NCBI RefSeq assembly: GCF_000384395.1
Contig: NZ_ARWE01000001.1
Coordinates: 2,950,501-3,014,500, forward strand
From: Geopsychrobacter electrodiphilus DSM 16401
GTDB taxonomy: Bacteria; Desulfobacterota; Desulfuromonadia; Desulfuromonadales; Geopsychrobacteraceae
Direction: 5' to 3'
DNA length: 64,000 nt
Part shown: in pieces, positions 26,966-35,513 of the stretch
Numbering within the stretch: position 1 is the stretch's first letter
How the letters are laid out: each line of letters begins with the position of its first letter
The notes under the pieces: model-generated
Databases searched by the model: none
What the model saw: only the letters and a program-made list of their open reading frames with translations
What the model was told of the DNA's origin: nothing
Translations under genes and position numbers: made by a program

Positions 26966-27736
26966 ATGAGGCGCTTCTTCTTCTCACAACTACCGCCTGA
27001 GCCAGGAACGAGTTTTGACCTCCCCGCAGATATCTTTCGGCATATCTCAACCGTGTTGCGCCAAACACAGGGTTATGAATTCGAACTTTTTAACGGTGCT
27101 GGCGGCATCGCGCTCTGTCGACTTGAAACGACCGGACAACAGGCAAGGGTTATGAATCTTGAGTACCAAACGCCTCCAAAGCTTAGAATTGAATTGATTC
27201 AAGGGTTAGCGAAGGGAGAAAAATTGGAGCTCGTTCTGCAAAAAGGGACCGAGCTCGGCTTATCGAAATTTATTTTAACTCCGAGTGCGCGAACAATGGT
27301 CAAGATCCCTCAGACCAGAAAAGATGGTCGCGTGGAGCGCTGGCAGAAGATCGTGCACGAAGCCTGCCGTCAATGTGGCCAACCCTTTGCTCCGGCAATC
27401 GACATCAGTGACAACCTGACAAGCGCACTTAAAAAGGCCACTGGCGAGTTAAAATTGATGCTCTGGGAAGAAGAAACCGCACCTCTTTCAGAATTACTCC
27501 CTATCCAACCCCCGGCGTCCATCAGCGTACTGGTCGGGCCCGAGGGTGGATTTTCGGCCACCGAAGCAGCTCAGGCACAAACCGCCGGATTCAAGACTGT
27601 TCGTCTTGGCCCAAGAATTCTACGCACCGAGACTGCCGGGCTTGCCATCCTGTCGATTTTACAATATATTTATGGGGATTTTTCTCAAGAAACCGGCAGC
27701 TTTTCATCCAGAACGCATGGAAAGGAATTGTCATGA
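26966..27736 (+). CDS. rsmE: 16S rRNA (uracil(1498)-N(3))-methyltransferase
   Basis: The 256-residue SPOUT-family product has the RsmE hallmarks VGPEGGFSATEAAQAQTAG and LGPRILRTETAGLAIL that form the knotted SAM site, with a PUA-like N-terminus (HISTVLRQTQGYEFELFNG). It methylates U1498 of 16S rRNA. It lies 3 bases after prmA, and its stop overlaps the ATG of the zinc-ribbon gene (ATGA). Confidence 0.92.
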   Translation: MRRFFFSQLPPEPGTSFDLPADIFRHISTVLRQTQGYEFELFNGAGGIALCRLETTGQQARVMNLEYQTPPKLRIELIQGLAKGEKLELVLQKGTELGLSKFILTPSARTMVKIPQTRKDGRVERWQKIVHEACRQCGQPFAPAIDISDNLTSALKKATGELKLMLWEEETAPLSELLPIQPPASISVLVGPEGGFSATEAAQAQTAGFKTVRLGPRILRTETAGLAILSILQYIYGDFSQETGSFSSRTHGKELS

Positions 27737-28347
27737 AGTGCCCCAAATGTGGCTACAATAGTTTCGACCATCTCGACAGTTGTAAAAAATGTGGTAAAGA
27801 CTTGGCCGAGCATAAAGCCCGCTTTAACATCCGAAGCGTTCTGCTTGCTGAGATGCCGATGGAACTGACCTCAACCGTTGCAGAAGAAATTCTTGAAGTA
27901 GCGACTGCAACCGCAGGCAATGTCGGGCTCGATGATTTTGCCGACGAAGGTTCAGGCGAGGACGTCGACGACTTCGGTTTTGATTTTATGGGTGACAGTG
28001 AAGACGATGAAAACCTCGCCTTTGATGAACTCTTTGAAGAAGTCGCCTCTGAGGACGATGTCGAAGAGACTCTCCCCGCCCCCGAAGCATCAGAAGAAAA
28101 AGTTTCTGTCGCGGCGGACCCGGTTGAAACCCCAGTGGCCGAAGACAACGACGCCCTTTCTGAAGATGACTTCTCCTTCGATGAACCCGATGCCGCCCCT
28201 GCGGTAAAGAATACAACCAAATCCAGCGCTGTGAGTCCGGCAGAATTCGGCTTTGATGCCGACGAAGATCCTGCCGCCGACATTTTTGCCGAAAGCGAAG
28301 AGGACTTTTCGCTTGATTCGCTCGATTTTGATGAGAAGGACAAATAA
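27733..28347 (+). CDS. Acidic zinc-ribbon protein of unknown function
   Basis: The 204-residue product starts with a zinc ribbon made of two CxxC knuckles (MKCPKCGYNSFDHLD and CKKCGKDL). After about residue 60 it becomes extremely acidic and probably disordered, with short DDF/FDE-type repeats. No transmembrane helix is evident. It is translationally coupled to rsmE by an ATGA overlap and is followed by a terminator. It may bind nucleic acid or ribosome-related partners through the ribbon, but that is a guess from context. Confidence 0.7.
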   Translation: MKCPKCGYNSFDHLDSCKKCGKDLAEHKARFNIRSVLLAEMPMELTSTVAEEILEVATATAGNVGLDDFADEGSGEDVDDFGFDFMGDSEDDENLAFDELFEEVASEDDVEETLPAPEASEEKVSVAADPVETPVAEDNDALSEDDFSFDEPDAAPAVKNTTKSSAVSPAEFGFDADEDPAADIFAESEEDFSLDSLDFDEKDK

Positions 28348-28374
28348 GGGGGTCGCCCTGAAATTCCCTTTAAG

Positions 28375-28413
28375 AAAGGCCGCCACTGCGCAAGCAATGG
28401 CGGCCTTTTTTTT
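28375..28413 (+). terminator. Rho-independent terminator after the prmA-rsmE operon
   Basis: GGCCGCCA (28378-28385) pairs with TGGCGGCC (28398-28405), followed by eight T. A shorter A run upstream may let it also end the convergent minus-strand unit. Confidence 0.85.
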
Positions 28414-28434
28414 AAGGAAGCTTGTTTCTTCTGT

Positions 28435-29046
28435 TTATCCCATCCGCAAATGGATAAATGCTTCACGATCCGGGGCGCTCAAAAAATTATTCTCGCGCCG
28501 CTCATCGGCAATCGTCGAGATCGGACGCGCGCCATAATTGTGCCCCGGATAGACCTTGAGGGCTCCATCCAGAAGCTTGATCCGTTGCAAACTGTCATAG
28601 AGTTTGTTGACATCACTCCCCGGCAGATCGGCCCGCCCACAGCGGCCAACAAACAGCGTGTCACCTGTGATTAGACCCTCTCCCGTATGCAGCACAACCG
28701 AGCCCGGTGTATGCCCCGGCGTATGCATGACCCGAATACCTCCCTCCCCCACGGGGACGATGGTCCCCTCCAATAGAGCCTCTTTGGCAGCCGGCAGGTC
28801 GAAAGGATGTCCCCAGTGCGGCACCATAACGGCGGCCAGAATCTCATCATTGCCGGCAATATGATCATGGTGCCCGTGGGTATTGAGCAGACCGACAATT
28901 TGCAACTGCCGTTCGTATGCCGCTGCGAGCACAACCTGAGGGGCAAAGGAGGGATCAACCACAACCGCCCTGCGCGTCTGCGGACAGAAAACCAAATAGG
29001 CAAAGTTATCCATCGGCCCCGCCGGAATTTGCAGCACTTCAAGCAT
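28435..29046 (-). CDS. Glyoxalase II-like MBL-fold hydrolase
   Basis: The product of 203 residues is a metallo-beta-lactamase hydrolase with NTHGHHDHIAGNDEI (the HxHxDH zinc motif), VMHTPGHTPGSVVLH, ITGDTLFVGRCGRADLPG and YPGHNYG. This is the glyoxalase II/YcbL-type layout that hydrolyses thioesters or related substrates. The ATG at 29046 overlaps the stop of the upstream 70-residue gene (TAATG), which supports this start and translational coupling. Confidence 0.88.
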   Translation of the reverse strand: MLEVLQIPAGPMDNFAYLVFCPQTRRAVVVDPSFAPQVVLAAAYERQLQIVGLLNTHGHHDHIAGNDEILAAVMVPHWGHPFDLPAAKEALLEGTIVPVGEGGIRVMHTPGHTPGSVVLHTGEGLITGDTLFVGRCGRADLPGSDVNKLYDSLQRIKLLDGALKVYPGHNYGARPISTIADERRENNFLSAPDREAFIHLRMG

Positions 29047-29258
29047 TACCAAGGTTGCTCCTCCCCAACAGCAATACGACAAATTTCACTGTTGATAATC
29101 TTGAAGCGATCGCCGGTCGCCACGACTCGCCACTCATCCCCTTCATCGGGAGGCTGAGGAAACTCACGTGAGCCAAGATAGATATCCTGATTTTCAATCA
29201 TCCCCCACCACTCCAGGGCACCGGTCTGCCAAATTTTCGTATTCAGATTGTAGGCCAT
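29046..29258 (-). CDS. Small hypothetical protein (70 aa) coupled to an MBL hydrolase
   Basis: A 70-residue protein rich in Trp (four) with no recognised motif. GGAG precedes the ATG. Its TAA overlaps the start of the glyoxalase II-like gene, so the two are translated together. The C-terminal part (DEWRVVATGDRFKIIN) looks like a small beta-rich fold. Function unknown. Confidence 0.65.
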   Translation of the reverse strand: MAYNLNTKIWQTGALEWWGMIENQDIYLGSREFPQPPDEGDEWRVVATGDRFKIINSEICRIAVGEEQPW

Positions 29259-29285
29259 GCTCCGTTTTCTCCTTTTTGCGCCCGG

Positions 29286-29362
29286 AGGCGAAAATTCTTA
29301 GCGGTTGTCGCGGGAGGCGACACACGTTTATAGTAGCAGAGGATTTTCGCCTACGACAACCG
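29286..29362. repeat. Interleaved inverted repeats upstream of dapF
   Basis: Two perfect inverted repeats interlock: AGGCGAAAAT (29286-29295) with ATTTTCGCCT (29343-29352), and CGGTTGTCG (29302-29310) with CGACAACCG (29354-29362). The order A-B-A'-B' gives pseudoknot topology. The last arm ends 16 bases before the dapF ATG, next to its AAGGAG. Confidence 0.6.
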
Positions 29363-29378
29363 GCAAGGAGCCTTATCC

Positions 29379-30224
29379 ATGCAATTTACCAAAATGCACG
29401 GCGCGGGGAATGACTACGTGTATATTGATGGCTTTAAGCAGACCATCATACAGCCGTCTCAACTGGCGACAGCGGTCAGCGAAAGACACTTCGGTATCGG
29501 CTCAGATGGCCTGATTTTGATTCTCCCCTCCAGCAGAGCAGACCTGCGCATGCAAATGTTCAACGCCGATGGTTCCGAAGCGGAGATGTGCGGTAATGGC
29601 CTTCGCTGCGTTGCAAAATACGCCTGGGATCACAAACTGGTTGATCGGCTTGAAATCAGGGTCGAAACCGGGGCAGGGATCATGCCGGTCAAGATGCACT
29701 GTGGAAAAGACCAGAAGATCAATAAAGTTTGCGTAAATATGGGACAACCGCATCTGCGGCGAGCCGAAATCCCAATGACTGGAGAAGCAAATTCTGAGGC
29801 ATTGGGGATCAATATTGAGGCAGGTGGCCAGGTTTATCAAGGCTGGTGCCTGTCGATGGGAAATCCGCACTGCGTCATCTTTGTCGATGACTGCGATAAC
29901 TTTCCTGTCGCCACGGTCGGACCGCTGATCGAAAATCATCCGCTCTTTCCGCGCCGGACCAATGTCGAATTTGTCAGCGTGATCTCGAATTGTGAACTGC
30001 GACAACGTACCTGGGAACGCGGAGCGGGTGAAACCCTGGCCTGCGGGACAGGTGCTTCAGCCGTCACTGCAGCGGCCGTCTTAAGTGGTCGCACCGACCG
30101 TAAAATCACCAACCACCTGAAGGGTGGCCCGCTGGAACTTGAATGGGCCGCTGACAACTGTATCTACCTAACGGGTCCGGCGGCCGAGGTCTTCACGGGC
30201 GACTACCCCTGGGACCCCAAATGA
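29379..30224 (+). CDS. dapF: Diaminopimelate epimerase
   Basis: The 281-residue product has both catalytic cysteine regions of DapF, EMCGNGLRCVAKYAWD near residue 70 and ETLACGTGASAVTAA near 223, plus the start FTKMHGAGNDYVYID. It converts LL- to meso-diaminopimelate for lysine and peptidoglycan synthesis. AAGGAG precedes the ATG. Its stop overlaps the next ATG (ATGA), beginning a tightly coupled four-gene operon. Interleaved inverted repeats in the leader could affect expression. Confidence 0.95.
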   Translation: MQFTKMHGAGNDYVYIDGFKQTIIQPSQLATAVSERHFGIGSDGLILILPSSRADLRMQMFNADGSEAEMCGNGLRCVAKYAWDHKLVDRLEIRVETGAGIMPVKMHCGKDQKINKVCVNMGQPHLRRAEIPMTGEANSEALGINIEAGGQVYQGWCLSMGNPHCVIFVDDCDNFPVATVGPLIENHPLFPRRTNVEFVSVISNCELRQRTWERGAGETLACGTGASAVTAAAVLSGRTDRKITNHLKGGPLELEWAADNCIYLTGPAAEVFTGDYPWDPK

Positions 30225-30868
30225 AGGCCCTGCTGTTTGACCTGGATAACACGCTTTATCCGGCCGATAAGAATCTGTTTGCCCTGATTGATGTCCGCAT
30301 CAACCGCTATATGGAAGAGGTTGTCGGCATCCCGAAAAGCCAGGTCGACCCTTTGCGCCGTCAGTACTGGCAGGACTATGGTGCCACCTTGCAGGGCCTA
30401 ATTCGCCATTATGCCGCTGATGCCGAAGACTACCTCGAATACGTTCATCGCTTCGATATCGGACAACGGCTTTCACCCGATCTCGAACTGCAAGAAACAC
30501 TCAAAAACCTCGATCAACCCTGCTTTGTCTTCACCAACGGCTCGCGTCAGCATGCCGAGCAGGTTACCAGCGCGCTGGGGATTCGTCAGCATTTTGAAGA
30601 GATTTTCGATATCCGCATTGCCGACTATCAACCGAAACCGAGCCCTCTCCCCTACCAGCAAGTATTGAAACAGCTGTGCCTGCAGGGAAAGGACTGCGTC
30701 ATGATCGAAGATTCGCCGGCCAATCTGAAAACCGCCAAAAAGTTCGGCATGACGACACTTCTCATTGGGCCTGAACCAGCAGGGAGTTTCGTTGATGCCC
30801 AATTTTCTCGCTCCGCCGAAATAGGTCCCTGGCTCAAAATGCGCAATGCTCAGGGAACAACCCCATGA
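30221..30868 (+). CDS. HAD-family hydrolase, pyrimidine 5'-nucleotidase-like
   Basis: The 215-residue product has HAD motif I LLFDLDNTLYP, motif II FTNGS, and motifs III/IV KPSPLPYQQVL and VMIEDSPANLKTAK. The segment between motif I and II (NRYMEEVVGIPKSQVDPLR) fits the Sdt1/PPM1-type pyrimidine nucleotidase group, which clears non-canonical or excess pyrimidine nucleotides. Exact substrate is uncertain. It overlaps dapF and nfo by ATGA at both ends. Confidence 0.85.
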   Translation: MKALLFDLDNTLYPADKNLFALIDVRINRYMEEVVGIPKSQVDPLRRQYWQDYGATLQGLIRHYAADAEDYLEYVHRFDIGQRLSPDLELQETLKNLDQPCFVFTNGSRQHAEQVTSALGIRQHFEEIFDIRIADYQPKPSPLPYQQVLKQLCLQGKDCVMIEDSPANLKTAKKFGMTTLLIGPEPAGSFVDAQFSRSAEIGPWLKMRNAQGTTP

Positions 30869-31728
30869 TCGTTCAACGACCCCTGGGCTGCCATGTCTCA
30901 ATTGCTGGAGGCATTGACCGAAGCATCGAACGCGCCGCTGGTTTGCAACTCGGCGCCGTTCAGATTTTCAGCAAAAATGCCAGTCGCTGGCAGGCGCCTC
31001 CCCTCGACCCTGACGCGGTCGAACGATTCAAATTCGCCCGTGCCAAGTCTTCCATCGCTTACATGGCCGTGCATGACAGCTATCTGATCAACCTGGCCAG
31101 CCCCGACCCGGAAAGTTGGCAGCGTTCGATTGACGCCTTTGTCGATGAACTGAAGCGCTGCAAGACCCTCGGCATTGGCGACCTGGTGATGCATCCGGGC
31201 TCACATCTCGGAAGCGGAGAGAGCACCGGGCTGCAGAGGGTCTGTGCCGCCCTGGGGCAGGCCCTTGAACGCACCGGGCAGGATGTGCGAATTCTGCTTG
31301 AAACAACCGCCGGACAAGGGACAAATCTGGGCTGGCGGTTCGAGCACCTGGCCGAAATTATTGCTACCAGCCCTTATACCAACCTCGCGGTCTGTTTCGA
31401 CAGCTGTCACGTGCTTGCCGCCGGCTATGACCTGTGCAGTCCACAGGCGGTCACAGCGGTGCTAAATGAGTTTGACGCTCGAATCGGACTCACCAGACTC
31501 GCCCTGTTCCACCTGAACGACAGTATCAAGGGCTGCGGTTCACGCATTGACCGGCACCAGCATATCGGACGAGGAGAGATCGGCGCGACGGGCTTCGCAG
31601 CCCTGTTGCAAGATCCACGCGTAAGTAATGTTCCCGGCGTCATCGAGACCCCGAGTGGAACCGACCACTGTGAGGACCATCGCAACCTCAACCTGTTGCG
31701 TCAGCTCAGCAAAGAGGTATTGGCATGA
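30865..31728 (+). CDS. nfo: Endonuclease IV (AP endonuclease)
   Basis: The 287-residue product has the Nfo TIM-barrel pattern: [17 protein letters not shown] at the start, [33 protein letters not shown] and [19 protein letters not shown] with zinc-binding His, Glu and Asp residues. It cleaves at abasic sites in base excision repair. The start overlaps the HAD gene and the stop overlaps dtd, so all four genes of this operon are coupled. Confidence 0.93.
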   Translation: MIVQRPLGCHVSIAGGIDRSIERAAGLQLGAVQIFSKNASRWQAPPLDPDAVERFKFARAKSSIAYMAVHDSYLINLASPDPESWQRSIDAFVDELKRCKTLGIGDLVMHPGSHLGSGESTGLQRVCAALGQALERTGQDVRILLETTAGQGTNLGWRFEHLAEIIATSPYTNLAVCFDSCHVLAAGYDLCSPQAVTAVLNEFDARIGLTRLALFHLNDSIKGCGSRIDRHQHIGRGEIGATGFAALLQDPRVSNVPGVIETPSGTDHCEDHRNLNLLRQLSKEVLA

Positions 31729-32174
31729 GGGCGGTTATTCAACGCGTCAGCCGGGCTCAGGTTCATGTTGAGGGGCACTGCATCGGCAAGATTGGCCCAG
31801 GGCTATTGATTCTACTTGGTGTAGAGCGAAACGATACCCCTGCCGAGGCTGAATATCTGGCGACTAAATCCGCAGGCTTGAGAATTTTCGAAGACGAGGC
31901 CGGAAAGATGAACCTGTCTCTACAGGAGACAGGCGGCGCAGCCTTGGTCGTATCGCAATTCACTCTGCTCGGTGATTGCCGCAAGGGGCGTCGTCCCGGA
32001 TTTTCACAGGCGGCGCTGCCAGACCTGGCCATTCCGCTCTACGAACACTTCATCCTCCATCTGCAGCGCGAAGGGGTCCGGGTTGAAACCGGCCAATTTC
32101 AGGCAGAAATGCAGGTGGAACTGGTCAATGATGGCCCTGTCACCCTGCTGCTTGACAGCCAGAGACTGTTCTGA
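31725..32174 (+). CDS. dtd: D-aminoacyl-tRNA deacylase
   Basis: The 149-residue product starts [17 protein letters not shown] and has [17 protein letters not shown] and [12 protein letters not shown], the two conserved Dtd blocks; the common cross-subunit Gly-Pro is in the second. It removes D-amino acids mischarged on tRNA. It is the last coupled gene of dapF-HAD-nfo-dtd. Confidence 0.94.
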   Translation: MRAVIQRVSRAQVHVEGHCIGKIGPGLLILLGVERNDTPAEAEYLATKSAGLRIFEDEAGKMNLSLQETGGAALVVSQFTLLGDCRKGRRPGFSQAALPDLAIPLYEHFILHLQREGVRVETGQFQAEMQVELVNDGPVTLLLDSQRLF

Positions 32175-32263
32175 GGCAAGTGTTGCCACCCACTCGTTTG
32201 TTGCTAAACTACAAGCAGGCCCAGTCCAAGCTGAATAAAAAAGGGCCCGGAGGAGCGGTCGTT

Positions 32264-32788
32264 ATGAAACAAATAATTCTGGTCTGCAGCCTGTTCCTGC
32301 TGTGCCTTCCGGCAGGAACCCAGGCTGAGACCTTTTCGTGCCGGGGCAAGGATGGCACCTTACACGTGGCGGACAATTTGATGAGCCTTCCTGCGGACTG
32401 CCGATTCCAGGCAGAGACTCTGGACGAAAAAGACCCTGGTAAGGTCAACTACGTCCCGCCACCGAAAGATAACCCTCAGACCAGCCGGAAATTTCAACAG
32501 GAGTTGCAGCTGCAGCAACAAGAGATCAGTGCCCGTCAGCAGGAAGCCGCTAACCTGAGAAAAGAGGCTGACAGGCTGGTGACGACCTACGACAACGCCA
32601 TCAGCTCCCGTTACAAGGCAGTGCGCAGCAGGGAGTATGGATCCCGCGAGACGATTCAAACTGCGGACCGGGATCTGCAAAGTGCGCGCGCAGAAAAAGC
32701 ACAACTCCTTGACAAGCTGAAAGCAAGCCGGATTGCAGCAGAGCAGAAGGATGAGATTATAAAGTTGCTGGGTACAATTCAGGACTGA
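32264..32788 (+). CDS. Exported coiled-coil protein, DUF4124-like
   Basis: The product of 174 residues has a signal peptide (MKQIILVCSLFLLCLPAGTQAE). The mature start FSCRGKDGTLHVADNLMSLP resembles the DUF4124 domain, a small fold found at the N-terminus of exported proteins. A long charged helix with Gln/Glu/Arg content follows from about residue 75 and probably forms a coiled coil. GGAGGAG precedes the ATG at 32264; the longer frame from 32180 has no such site and would hide the signal peptide. A bidirectional terminator follows. Confidence 0.75.
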   Translation: MKQIILVCSLFLLCLPAGTQAETFSCRGKDGTLHVADNLMSLPADCRFQAETLDEKDPGKVNYVPPPKDNPQTSRKFQQELQLQQQEISARQQEAANLRKEADRLVTTYDNAISSRYKAVRSREYGSRETIQTADRDLQSARAEKAQLLDKLKASRIAAEQKDEIIKLLGTIQD

Positions 32789-32802
32789 CCCCGCCCAACT
32801 CC

Positions 32803-32841
32803 AAAAAAAAGGCCTCAGGTTGCTTACCCTGAGGCCTTTTT
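32803..32841. terminator. Bidirectional rho-independent terminator
   Basis: GGCCTCAGG (32811-32819) pairs with CCTGAGGCC (32828-32836); eight A precede and five T follow. It separates the convergent DUF4124-like and thioredoxin genes. Confidence 0.88.
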
Positions 32842-32865
32842 AACTGATAAACGTTCAATCCTTTT

Positions 32866-33195
32866 TTAGAGCGCCTTTTCAAGCAAGGCCTCGAGTTGGC
32901 TGCGCGGAACGGCACCGACCAACTGATCAACCACCTGACCGTCCTTAAACAAAATCAGCGTCGGAATACCGCGGACACCATACTGCCCCGGAGTCGCCTG
33001 ATTCTCATCTACATTGACCTTACCGATTTTTACCCGACCATCGTAGACACCAGCCAGTTCATCCACCACCGGAGCAATCGCCTTGCAGGGGGCACACCAA
33101 GTCGCCCAGAAATCGACCAGTACCGGTTGAGAGGATTTCAGCACCTCTGCTTCGAAGTTGTTATCGGTAAATTCGAGCACCTTATCTCCTGCCAT
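32866..33195 (-). CDS. trxA: Thioredoxin
   Basis: The 109-residue product has the thioredoxin active site WCAPC (Cys34 and Cys37), VDFWATWCAPCKAIAP, and the cis-proline loop GIPTLILFKDGQ. It is a standard cytoplasmic disulfide reductase with no signal peptide. AAAGGAG lies before the ATG and a sigma-70-like promoter is visible upstream. It is divergent from the haem operon. Confidence 0.95.
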   Translation of the reverse strand: MAGDKVLEFTDNNFEAEVLKSSQPVLVDFWATWCAPCKAIAPVVDELAGVYDGRVKIGKVNVDENQATPGQYGVRGIPTLILFKDGQVVDQLVGAVPRSQLEALLEKAL

Positions 33196-33251
33196 CGACC
33201 TATCTCCTTTTAATCAGTTCGCCTAGAATTTAATTATTTCTTACTCGCCTA

Positions 33252-33279
33252 ACTATAAAGGACCCGACGAAAAAATCAA
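33252..33279 (-). promoter_or_regulatory. Sigma-70-like promoter of trxA
   Basis: On the minus strand TTGATT (complement of 33274-33279), a 16-base spacer and TATAGT (complement of 33252-33257) lie about 57 bases before the trxA start. Confidence 0.55.
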
Positions 33280-33303
33280 GACTTGTGAATTAAATCAGCT
33301 TTC

Positions 33304-33332
33304 TTGACAGTCCTTCATCTCCACCCTATCAT
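33304..33332 (+). promoter_or_regulatory. Strong sigma-70-like promoter of the haem operon
   Basis: TTGACA (33304-33309), an exact 17-base spacer and TATCAT (33327-33332) match the consensus at 11 of 12 positions. It lies 36 bases before the first gene of the haem/sirohaem operon. Confidence 0.75.
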
Positions 33333-33368
33333 TGGCCTGGACCCGGGGAAAGAGAGGGATAAATCGCA

Positions 33369-33944
33369 ATGCAGGACCGCCTTTTAAATAACTGTCGCAT
33401 AATTAATTCCCAGATCGATGATCTCGCCGCCAAACAAGGGGGAACCCTGATCCAGATCAGTCAACAGCTGGCCAAAATTTTCGCGCGCGGCGGTCAACTG
33501 ATTCTGGCTGGCAACGGCCCCCTGCAAGCAGTAGCCCAACAACTTGCCATCGCTTTTGCTCACCGCCTGAGCTTTGAACGTCCTCCTCTGCCTGCGTTTG
33601 CCCTCGGGGTTAATCCGGCCTTCACTGCGGCGCTACTGGCAGATCAGCAACCGCATGAAATTCTGGGCCGTGAATATCGCAGCCACAGCGGCAATGAACA
33701 TATGCTGCTGATTTTTAACAGTGAAAAGCCTTCGCCACAAATCAGTTATCTGATTGAACAAATTGAAGAAAACCGGATTCTGGTGTTGGTCGGCCCTGAG
33801 CATAATGAAGGTCTTGCAGAAGGCCATCCACTAGCATTGACCTTGAATCTGCCGGGTGATTCCCCGGCCCGCCTCGCCGAATTGGCCCTGATTTGTGGAC
33901 ACCTGATCTGCGAGCTGGTCGAAGGGGAACTGTTTGGCGTCTGA
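33369..33944 (+). CDS. SIS-domain phosphosugar-binding protein (GmhA/DiaA-like)
   Basis: The 191-residue product has a SIS fold: an N-terminal helix pair, GGQLILAGNGPLQAVAQQLA near residue 40, and the segment NEHMLLIFNSEKPSPQISYLI. It resembles phosphoheptose isomerase and DiaA, but the Ser-rich sugar-phosphate loop looks altered (AGNGPLQ in place of a GNGGSA-like loop), so catalysis is doubtful. It is first in the haem operon, and its 3' end overlaps the precorrin-2 dehydrogenase gene by 11 bases. A role in haem synthesis is not known to me. Confidence 0.72.
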   Translation: MQDRLLNNCRIINSQIDDLAAKQGGTLIQISQQLAKIFARGGQLILAGNGPLQAVAQQLAIAFAHRLSFERPPLPAFALGVNPAFTAALLADQQPHEILGREYRSHSGNEHMLLIFNSEKPSPQISYLIEQIEENRILVLVGPEHNEGLAEGHPLALTLNLPGDSPARLAELALICGHLICELVEGELFGV

Positions 33945-34647
33945 TCCTGAAAGAACCCACGCGGAAGAGACCGCTTCCCTGTCCGGATACACCATCGAAC
34001 TCAGGCTCAAAAATCAGCTTGTCGTCCTGATCGGGGGAGGCCGTGTCGGCCGGCGCAAACTTCCCGATCTACTTAACTCCGGGGCGGTCGTCAAATTGAT
34101 TGACCCCCTGGTCCATCCAGATTTACCGCAACACCCCCGCCTTTCACACCATCAACGGACCTATCAAACACGCGACCTTGCCACAGCGCGCCTGGTTTTT
34201 GCTGCCACCAACGATGCCGCTACCAATGCCCGTATCGCTGCCGATGCAGCGCAGGCCGGTATTTTCTGCTGCCGCACCGACAGTGCAACTGAATCGGATT
34301 TCATCTGCCCGACACACCTGCGACGTCCGCCGCTCAGTTTCTCAATCTCGAGCGGAGGGGAAAGCCCCGCGCTGGTCGCGGTTTTGACGCAACTCCTGAA
34401 CAACATGGTGCCCGACAGCTGGCAGACCGCCACTAAACTGGCAGGAATTATCCGGCGAAAGGTGTTGACTGAACGGGGTCAGATTCCCTACAATCAGCAG
34501 GTTTTACTGAAACTGATCGACCAGGGGTTACTCTCTCTGATCGAGCGGGCTGATAGTGCCGCACTCGACAGGTTGCTTCTCAAACATTTCGGTGCAGGCT
34601 TCTCCCTGCAAGACCTGCATTTCCAACTTCCTGAAGGGACGCCATGA
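33934..34647 (+). CDS. Precorrin-2 dehydrogenase / sirohydrochlorin ferrochelatase (CysG N-terminal type)
   Basis: The 237-residue product has the NAD-binding pattern LVVLIGGGRVGRRKL, then ARLVFAATNDAATNARIA and CPTHLRRPPLSFSISSGG, the Met8/CysG-N layout. It oxidises precorrin-2 to sirohydrochlorin and may insert iron to make sirohaem. A TTG at 33934 is the only plausible start near the family N-terminus, and it overlaps the SIS gene. Its stop overlaps the next ATG. The methyltransferase supplying precorrin-2 is encoded further down as CobA-HemD. Confidence 0.87.
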   Translation: MASDPERTHAEETASLSGYTIELRLKNQLVVLIGGGRVGRRKLPDLLNSGAVVKLIDPLVHPDLPQHPRLSHHQRTYQTRDLATARLVFAATNDAATNARIAADAAQAGIFCCRTDSATESDFICPTHLRRPPLSFSISSGGESPALVAVLTQLLNNMVPDSWQTATKLAGIIRRKVLTERGQIPYNQQVLLKLIDQGLLSLIERADSAALDRLLLKHFGAGFSLQDLHFQLPEGTP

Positions 34648-35483
34648 GCTCACACATCATCCTCTTCAAAACTGTCATTCTCTGTTACCTGATTGCAACC
34701 GTTCTCTATCTACTACATGTCGTCGGGCGCAAGGAGAAACCAGGGCAGTTTGCACGCTGGTTTTTACTGGCCGGAGCGTTGATTCAAATGGTCGGGTTCA
34801 TCGTTGAGTTTGTCCGGATTGGTCATACGCCGGTCACCGACTTGCATGAATCTTTAGCTTTTTTCGCCTGGTGCCTGGTTGCCATCTTTCTGTTTTTCGA
34901 CCTGCGCTACCGGCTGTCGGTGATGGGGGCCTTCTCCAGCGTGCTGGCGGTGATCACCATGCTCGGCAGCGGCATCTCCCCCAAGGTTGTCGAACCGTTA
35001 AATCCGGCTCTCAACTCCTGGTGGTTCCCGGTCCATGTCACCTTCGCCTTCCTGGGCAATGCCGCCTTCGCTCTCGCCTTTGGTGCGGGAATCATGTACC
35101 TGCTGCAGGATCGCATGCTCAAAAGCAAACGCTTCTCGACGCTCTACTATCGATTGCCTTCCCTCGACACCCTCGACAACATTAACTACCGTGCGCTCTC
35201 CTACGGCTTCCCCCTGATGACGCTTGGAATTATCTCGGGCGCCGCCTGGGCAGAATCGGTCTGGGGGACTTATTGGAGTTGGGACCCCAAACAGACCTGG
35301 GCGCTAATGACCTGGTTTGTCTATGCCGCGCTATTGCACGGGCGCCTCAGTATCGGCTGGCGCGGACGACGTGCAGCAATCTTTGCCATCATCGGATTTG
35401 CCTGCCTGGTCTTCACCTTTTTGGGGGTTAACCTCCTCCTCAACGGCATGCACACTTTCGACGCTCTCATGGGCAAACCCTAG
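34644..35483 (+). CDS. CcsA/HemX-like cytochrome c assembly membrane protein
   Basis: The 279-residue product is a membrane protein with about eight hydrophobic helices and the WWD-type haem-handling motif WGTYWSWDPKQTWALMTWF near residue 212. Periplasmic-side histidines typical of CcsA are present. It resembles the HemX/CcsA proteins encoded before hemA in many bacteria and probably supports haem delivery for c-type cytochromes or GluTR regulation. It is coupled to the preceding gene by an ATGA overlap and followed by hemA after 30 bases. Confidence 0.87.
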   Translation: MSSHIILFKTVILCYLIATVLYLLHVVGRKEKPGQFARWFLLAGALIQMVGFIVEFVRIGHTPVTDLHESLAFFAWCLVAIFLFFDLRYRLSVMGAFSSVLAVITMLGSGISPKVVEPLNPALNSWWFPVHVTFAFLGNAAFALAFGAGIMYLLQDRMLKSKRFSTLYYRLPSLDTLDNINYRALSYGFPLMTLGIISGAAWAESVWGTYWSWDPKQTWALMTWFVYAALLHGRLSIGWRGRRAAIFAIIGFACLVFTFLGVNLLLNGMHTFDALMGKP

Positions 35484-35513
35484 ATCAGATCCTTTAGGAT
35501 TCGGAAATCTAAA

